A stretch of DNA of 36,612 nucleotides from Azohydromonas australica DSM 1124. Lineage in GTDB: Bacteria > Pseudomonadota > Gammaproteobacteria > Burkholderiales > Burkholderiaceae_C. Positions within the stretch are counted from its first letter, which is position 1, and every line of letters starts with the position of its first letter. The position numbers and the translations under genes were made by a program. The notes beneath the pieces were generated by a model. That model ran no database searches. It was given only the letters and a program-made list of their open reading frames with translations, and had not been told where the DNA came from. Positions 31,124 to 36,612 of this stretch are shown here, piece after piece. The stretch covers positions 1 through 36,612 of the forward strand of contig NZ_AUMO01000081.1 of the NCBI RefSeq assembly GCF_000430725.1, in the 5' to 3' direction.

Positions 31124-32083
31124 TCAGCGCTGCACGCCCCAGCGGCGCACGGTGACGCGCTCCAGCGTCGCGAACACCAGGTTTTCGATCACCAGCCCGA
31201 TGACGATCACGCAGGCCAGGCCGGCGAAGACGCGGTCGGTGTAGAGCTCGTTGCGGTTCTGGAACACGTACCAGCCCAGGCCGCCCTGGCCCGAGGTGGC
31301 GCCGAAGACCAGCTCGGCTGCGATGAGCGTGCGCCAGGCGAAGGCCCAGGCGATGCGCAGGCCCGACAGGATCGCCGGCAGCGCGGCGGGGATCAGGATG
31401 TACAGCACCAGCCGCAGCCCGCTCAGGCCGTAGTTGCGCCCGGCCATGCGCAGCACCTCCGGCACGTTCTGGAAGCCCGCGTGCGCGGCCAGCGCCAGCG
31501 GCCACAGCACCGCGTGCACCAGCACGAACAACAGGCTCTGCGAGCCCAGCCCGAACCACAGCAGCGCCAGCGGCAGCAGCGCGATGGCCGGCAGCGGGTT
31601 GAACATGGCGGTGAGCGTGGATAGCAGGTCGCGGCCCAGCCGCGTGGTGGCCGCCAGCGCCGTGAGCGCGAAGGCCGCGGCGATGCCCAGCACGTAGCCC
31701 CGCAGCAGCAGGCCCAGCGAGATGCCGGCCTTCTCCAGCAGCTCGCCGCTGGCCATGCCCTCGGCAAAGGCGATGGCGGTGGCGCTGAAGGTGGGCAGCA
31801 GCAAGTCGTTGTCGGTCCAGCGCGCCAGCGCCTCCCACAGCAGCGCCAGCGCCGCCAGGATGGCGCCGCGGCGCAGCAGCGCGTTCTCGCGCAGGCGCTG
31901 CACCAGGGGCAGCGCGCGCTCCACGGGTGCCGCGGTGTAGGGCTCCAGTGCGTACTCGGCTTCGGGCCGCACCGGGGCGTCGGCCGCCGCGGGGTGCATC
32001 AACGACGTGTCCGCGGACAAGGCGGCGGCGTCCACGTCGCCGTGGCGGTCGGGACGGGGAAGGGACGTGAAGACTGCGCTCAT
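31124..32083 (-). CDS. ABC transporter permease, nitrate/sulfonate/taurine type (operon B)
   Basis: The 319-residue permease of the SsuC/TauC family has a long cytosolic N-terminus (about 70 residues, acidic) and then six or so membrane helices. The ATPase-docking loop is in AGRNYGLSGLRLVLYILIPAALPAILSGLR. Its ATG overlaps the ATPase stop (ATGA, 32080-32083). It is the last gene of operon B and is followed by a clear terminator. It shares family but not close sequence with the operon A permease. Confidence 0.93.
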   Translation of the reverse strand: MSAVFTSLPRPDRHGDVDAAALSADTSLMHPAAADAPVRPEAEYALEPYTAAPVERALPLVQRLRENALLRRGAILAALALLWEALARWTDNDLLLPTFSATAIAFAEGMASGELLEKAGISLGLLLRGYVLGIAAAFALTALAATTRLGRDLLSTLTAMFNPLPAIALLPLALLWFGLGSQSLLFVLVHAVLWPLALAAHAGFQNVPEVLRMAGRNYGLSGLRLVLYILIPAALPAILSGLRIAWAFAWRTLIAAELVFGATSGQGGLGWYVFQNRNELYTDRVFAGLACVIVIGLVIENLVFATLERVTVRRWGVQR

Positions 32084-32880
32084 GCCGCTGCTGCCTCGGG
32101 TTGTGCCGTCTGTTCGGTCTGTTCGAACAGCAGGTGGTGGATGCGCTGCGCCTGCGCCTGGAAGTCCGGGCTGCCGACGCTGTCGAGGTCGAAGGGGTGT
32201 GCGTGCAACTCGGCCCGCACGCGCCCGGGGTGCGGCGACAGGAGCACGATGCGGTGCCCCACCACCAGCGCCTCCTCGATGGAGTGGGTGACGAACACCA
32301 GCGAGCAGCGCACCTGCGCCCACAGCGCCAGCAGCTCCTGCTGCATGCGCCGGCGCGTGAGCGCGTCCAGCGCGGCGAAGGGCTCGTCCATGAGCAGGAT
32401 GCGCGGCTGCATTGCCAGCGCGCGGGCGATGGCCACGCGCTGCTTCATGCCGCCGGAGAGCATGTGCGGATGCGCGTCGGCGAAGGCCGCCAGCCCCACC
32501 TGCTCCAGCACGCTTAGCGCGCGGCGCTCGGCCTCGGCGCGGCTGGCGCGGCCGGAGGCCAGCAGCGGGAACATGACGTTGTGCTTGACCGTCTTCCAGG
32601 GCGGGAGCTGATCGAACTCCTGGAACACCATCACGCGGTCCGGTCCCGGCGCCGTCACCGGGGCACCGCCGAGGGTGATGCGGCCTTCCACCGGCGACAG
32701 GAAGCCGCCGATGGCCTTGAGCAGCGAGGACTTGCCGCAGCCCGAGGGGCCCAGCAGCACCAGGCGCTCGCCGGCGTGGAGGTCGAAGCTGACGCGGTGC
32801 GTGGCGCGCACCACGCGCGCGCCGGCCACGTACTCCAGGCTCACGCCGGCGACTTGCAGCAGGGGCGTCGTCGGTTGCAT
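32080..32880 (-). CDS. ABC transporter ATPase, nitrate/sulfonate/taurine type (operon B)
   Basis: The 266-residue ATPase has Walker A GPSGCGKSS (44-52), Q-loop VFQEFDQLPPW, signature LSGGMKQR (141-148), Walker B ILLMDEP (161-167) and switch His in FVTHSIEEA. The Gln-Glu-Phe-Asp Q-loop (QEFDQL) differs from the operon A enzyme (QQHTLF), in keeping with a separate transporter. GGAAGGAAG lies just before the ATG at 32880, after a 23-base gap from the binding-protein gene. Confidence 0.95.
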   Translation of the reverse strand: MQPTTPLLQVAGVSLEYVAGARVVRATHRVSFDLHAGERLVLLGPSGCGKSSLLKAIGGFLSPVEGRITLGGAPVTAPGPDRVMVFQEFDQLPPWKTVKHNVMFPLLASGRASRAEAERRALSVLEQVGLAAFADAHPHMLSGGMKQRVAIARALAMQPRILLMDEPFAALDALTRRRMQQELLALWAQVRCSLVFVTHSIEEALVVGHRIVLLSPHPGRVRAELHAHPFDLDSVGSPDFQAQAQRIHHLLFEQTEQTAQPEAAAA

Positions 32881-32903
32881 CGGGTACTTCCTTCCTGGAG
32901 CTT

Positions 32904-33920
32904 TCAGTTCGCGCCCGCGTTGTGCGGGTCGTCGAAGAAGTAGTCGCGCGCCGAGGCGGGCTTGTTCCTGATGGCGCCGACGCGGTGCATGAACTCGGCC
33001 AGCGCGTAGGTGTTCTGCGGCGTGAGCTTGAACTGCACGTCCGGGCTCTTGACGATGTCCAGCACCAGCTTGCGGTCGATCCTGCTCTTGTTCACGCGCA
33101 GGAACAGGTCCGTGGCGGCCTCGGGGTTGGCATGGATCCACTGCGCGGCCTCGGCCAGCGCGGCGGTGAAGGCGCGGTAGGTCTTGGGGTTCTCGGTGCG
33201 GAACTTGTCCGTGGCGTAGAGCACCGTGGCCGAGGCGGGGCCGCCGAGCACGTCGTAGCTCTTGAGCACGATCTTCGCGGCGGGGTTGGCGGCCAGCTCC
33301 TGCTCCTGGAAGGGCGGATTGGCGAAGTGCGCCGTGATCTCGGTGCCGCCCTTGCTGATGGCGGCCGTGGCCTCGGGGTGCGGCAGCGCGACGCTGATCT
33401 TGTCGAGCTTGGCGTGTTGCGTGTCGCCCCAGAGCCTGGACGAGGCCAGCTGCAGGATGCGCGACTGCACCGACACGCCCACGGCCGGCAGCGCGATGCG
33501 GTCCTTGTCGCCGAAGTCGGCGATGGTCTTGACCGCCGGATTGGTGCTCACCAGGTAGTACGGGAAGTTGCCCAGCGAGGCCACGCCGCGCACGTTCTGC
33601 TTGCCCAGCGTGCGGTCCCACAGCGTCAGCAGCGGGCCCACGCCGGCGCCGGCGATGTCGATGGAGCCCGAGAGCAGCGCGTCGTTCATGGCGCTGCCGC
33701 CGGAGAGCGTCACTTGCGACACGGCGATGTCCAGGCCCTGGGCCTTGCCGTGCTTCTCGATGAGCTTCTGGTCCTTGGCGACGTCCAGCAGCAGGTAGAC
33801 GATGCCGAACTGGTCGGCGATGCGGATCTGGCCTTCGGCCCGCGCGCCGGCGACGCCCAGGGCGAGCAGGCCGCCCAGGCCCAGAACGGCCAGGCGGTGG
33901 AGGAGGGGTTGCTTCTTCAT
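32904..33920 (-). CDS. ABC transporter substrate-binding protein, NMT1/SsuA-like (operon B)
   Basis: The 338-residue periplasmic protein of normal SsuA/TauA length has a signal peptide (MKKQPLLHRLAVLGLGGLLA..., cut after ARA). Binding-fold motifs include LSGGSAMNDALLSGSIDIAGAG and DRIALPAVGVSVQSRILQLAS. The two operon binding proteins share little sequence, so they probably carry different ligands. The ATG at 33920 has no clear Shine-Dalgarno, 70 bases after the dioxygenase gene. Confidence 0.93.
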   Translation of the reverse strand: MKKQPLLHRLAVLGLGGLLALGVAGARAEGQIRIADQFGIVYLLLDVAKDQKLIEKHGKAQGLDIAVSQVTLSGGSAMNDALLSGSIDIAGAGVGPLLTLWDRTLGKQNVRGVASLGNFPYYLVSTNPAVKTIADFGDKDRIALPAVGVSVQSRILQLASSRLWGDTQHAKLDKISVALPHPEATAAISKGGTEITAHFANPPFQEQELAANPAAKIVLKSYDVLGGPASATVLYATDKFRTENPKTYRAFTAALAEAAQWIHANPEAATDLFLRVNKSRIDRKLVLDIVKSPDVQFKLTPQNTYALAEFMHRVGAIRNKPASARDYFFDDPHNAGAN

Positions 33921-33990
33921 GTCAGGGGCGATGGCGGGTGGCCGGGGCGTGCGTAGGGTGCTTGAAAGCGGCGGGAAGGTTGCGCGGGCA

Positions 33991-34857
33991 TCAGGCCGGC
34001 ACGTCGCCCTCGATGGTGGTGCGGTACAGGCGCCGGCGCTGCGTCGCCGGGCAGCCGGTGGCCAGGTGCAGCACGGAGCGGTTGTCCCAGAACACCAGGT
34101 CGCCCGCGCGCCAGCGGTGGCGGTAGACGAATTCGGGCTGCGTGCCGTGCTGGAACAGCGCGTCGAGCAGCGCACGGCTCTCGTCGTCGGGCAGGTCGAG
34201 CACGCGGGTCGTGAAGTGCTCGCTGACGAAGAGCGCGGGCCGGCCGGATTCCGGGTGCGTGCGCACGATGGGATGCGCGGCCGGCGGCACCTCGGCGATC
34301 TGCTCGGCCGTGAGGTTCGGGCGCCAGGGGCTGCGCTGCTGCAGTTCGGCGTAGCGCGCCAGGTACCAGTGCTCGGCCCAGCGGCCGGCGACGGCGCGCT
34401 TGAGATCCGCCGGCAGCGTCTCGTAGGCCAGGTGCTGGTTGGCGAAGAGCGTGTCGCCGCCCTCGGTGGGCAGCTCCTGCGCGTGCAGGAAGGAGCCCAG
34501 GCTGGGCCGCGGCTTGTAGGACAGGTCGGAATGCCAGAAATGGCCCGCGTCGCCCAGGCCGATGGGCCGGCCGTCCTCGACGATGTTGGACACCACCAGC
34601 ACGTCCGGATGCGTGGGCAACGCGAACTGCTTGAGCACGTGGCGCTGCAGCGGGCCGAAGCGCGCGCTCAACGCCACCTGCTGGTCGGGCGTGAGTGCGT
34701 GCTGGTCGCGGAAGACCAGCACGTGGTGGTCGAGGTGCGCGCGGTGCAGGCGCTGGAAGCCGGCGTCGGACAGCGGCTGCGACAAGTCCAGCCCCAGCAC
34801 CTCGGCACCCAGCGGGCCGGGCAGGGGACGGACTTCGAACTCGTTGTGCTGGGACAT
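33991..34857 (-). CDS. TauD/TfdA-family 2-oxoglutarate-dependent dioxygenase
   Basis: The 288-residue non-haem iron enzyme has the 2-His-1-Asp iron site His109-x-Asp111 (FWHSDLSY) and His264 (VLH). The 2-oxoglutarate carboxylate is bound by an arginine near 275-279 (QRRRLYR). Family members hydroxylate a C-H next to a sulfonate, sulfate ester or aryloxy oxygen so that sulfite, sulfate or phenol is released. As the first gene of an SsuA/B/C-type operon it most likely desulfonates the imported compound in the cytosol; the exact substrate cannot be read. The ATG at 34857 was chosen over an in-frame TTG at 34869; both have weak ribosome sites. Confidence 0.93.
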   Translation of the reverse strand: MSQHNEFEVRPLPGPLGAEVLGLDLSQPLSDAGFQRLHRAHLDHHVLVFRDQHALTPDQQVALSARFGPLQRHVLKQFALPTHPDVLVVSNIVEDGRPIGLGDAGHFWHSDLSYKPRPSLGSFLHAQELPTEGGDTLFANQHLAYETLPADLKRAVAGRWAEHWYLARYAELQQRSPWRPNLTAEQIAEVPPAAHPIVRTHPESGRPALFVSEHFTTRVLDLPDDESRALLDALFQHGTQPEFVYRHRWRAGDLVFWDNRSVLHLATGCPATQRRRLYRTTIEGDVPA

Positions 34858-34915
34858 GCTCTGGATCAAGGTGCTTCGGTGCGGGCCAGTCTAGGGAGCA
34901 CCTTGCGTACACGGA

Positions 34916-34940
34916 ACGAAGCAGAACGAATGTGCTTCGT
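34916..34940. promoter_or_regulatory. Inverted repeat upstream of operon B, candidate operator
   Basis: ACGAAGCA-GAACGAATG-TGCTTCGT has perfect 8-base arms and a 9-base spacer. It lies about 60 bp upstream of the dioxygenase start codon, and a related GTGCTTCGGTG half-site is nearer the gene (34871-34881). The layout fits a regulator site. Confidence 0.4.
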
Positions 34941-35069
34941 CGCTTTGCTCAGCAGGCAGGGCATGCGGGCGAGCAGATCGGTAGGTGGTCGGCATCGCGC
35001 GCCGCGGGGCTCATGGTGGTTGCCCAGGCAACGGGGATACGGTCTCGCATGCGGAGCACCGGGTTGAAA

Positions 35070-35250
35070 TACAACATACACGTGACTCCTGGAAGCCCAG
35101 GAGACCGTGGACTTCGTGGCCGCGGTCCCGCCAGTGCAAGGGAGGTCAAGGCCAAACCAGGAAGGGGGGAGGGCCAGGGGTCGTGCGAAAGGCCGGGTCG
35201 TCGCCTTCAGTGGAAGAATTTGTGGTTTTAGCGGCCACGTGTATGTTGTA
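35070..35250. repeat. 181-bp element with perfect 15-bp terminal inverted repeats
   Basis: TACAACATACACGTG (35070-35084) and CACGTGTATGTTGTA (35236-35250) are exact inverted copies 151 bases apart. Just inside the left end is a hairpin CTCCTGG/CCAGGAG (35086-35092/35097-35103). No protein is encoded. It resembles a MITE or other non-autonomous element, or alternatively a pair of operator sites. The flanks do not show a clear target duplication (AAA left, AAT right). Confidence 0.55.
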
Positions 35251-35610
35251 AATGGGGCCTGGGCCGCTGCAGCCACCCTTCTCCCCCGCCGGTGGGCCTT
35301 GGGCTCCCTCCATTTGGGGTTGCGACGCACTCCCGAGAGTGCGGTGTGGCTTCGCGCGGGCTGGGGGAGCACTCTCTGCCCCGGTGACGCATGGGTGGGG
35401 GAGACATCGTTGTGTGCGCCGGTTCGGCAGGCCCTGGGGCCTGACCGCTTCATCGGAACGCATGCATGACGGGCTGCGGCCGGCCAAGGCCTTGGCAGCG
35501 TCGAAGAACCTGCTTCCCCTCCCGTTCGCGCAGAGCCGATACGCCGTTGCCGGCGCATCGACCGTTTTCGTCGGTCACCTGGCTGGGGCCAGCGTTAGGA
35601 GGGATATCTC

Positions 35611-36612
<1,002 letters not shown>

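Larger units (their letters stand above)
34858..35610. other. Long intergenic region between operon B and the dehydrogenase gene
   Basis: No convincing gene is found in these 750 bases. It holds the operon B promoter region with an inverted repeat (34916-34940), the 181-bp element with 15-bp terminal inverted repeats (35070-35250), and a G/C-tract-rich leader before the dehydrogenase gene that ends in AGGAGGG (35597-35603). A 230-codon minus-strand frame (34866-35558) is low-complexity and runs straight through the inverted repeats, so I discount it. Confidence 0.55.

Noticed and set aside
34866..35558. 230-codon minus-strand frame in the intergenic region before the dehydrogenase gene
   Set aside because: Pro/Arg/Ser-rich low-complexity product without motifs. 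It crosses both inverted repeats and the dehydrogenase leader.

Overview
The window is very GC-rich DNA (about 70% by eye). Its gene set is typical of a betaproteobacterium, most likely order Burkholderiales: phasin, T6SS-type FHA protein, paired sulfonate/nitrate-type ABC transporters, TauD-family dioxygenase, HutC-type GntR regulator and Tat lipoproteins. This placement is inferred from gene content, not from a search. I see no tRNA, rRNA, CRISPR array, integrase, replication, partition or phage structural gene.

The ends are the most striking structural fact. Bases 1-322 are repeated exactly as 36291-36612. Both copies lie in one gene for a TviB/WbpA-type UDP-N-acetylglucosamine 6-dehydrogenase: its 3' end opens the window and its 5' end closes it. 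Joined through the overlap, they give one uninterrupted 426-codon gene of normal family length. The sequence therefore reads as a 36,290-bp circle, as one unit of a tandem duplication, or as an assembly loop at a repeated gene.

Left part (0.7-9.3 kb): an alpha/beta hydrolase, a secreted lipase-like protein, a lipoprotein with a glycosidase-like barrel, an orphan T6SS-type FHA protein, a Tat lipoprotein of the intradiol dioxygenase family, an MltB-type lytic transglycosylase, and a phasin with a TGC-rich palindrome upstream like a PhaR operator. Middle (9.3-17.6 kb): a 49-residue membrane protein with its own extended -10 promoter, a membrane CACHE-HAMP-PAS-GGDEF diguanylate cyclase, a small alpha/beta hydrolase, and a 1261-residue protein that I cannot assign. 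The large gene is markedly less GC-rich than its surroundings and is followed upstream by a gene-free stretch with REP-like palindromes. It is my best candidate for an undescribed system.

Right part (17.6-35 kb) is largely about sulfur: cysteine synthase and a rhodanese; a C-terminal remnant of a TauD-type dioxygenase beside a small inverted-repeat element; a serine hydrolase and a DHH phosphoesterase. Two minus-strand operons follow. Operon B (34.9-31.1 kb) is TauD-family dioxygenase, substrate-binding protein, ATPase and permease, closed by a clear terminator. Operon A (30.9-23.6 kb) is GntR regulator, AprA-like flavoprotein, AprB-like ferredoxin, substrate-binding protein, permease, ATPase, HEAT-repeat protein and DUF971 protein. 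Together they look like uptake of an organosulfur (or similar) anion, release of its sulfur by a 2-oxoglutarate dioxygenase and/or an APS-reductase-like flavoprotein, with cysteine synthesis encoded nearby. The substrates are not visible in the sequence.
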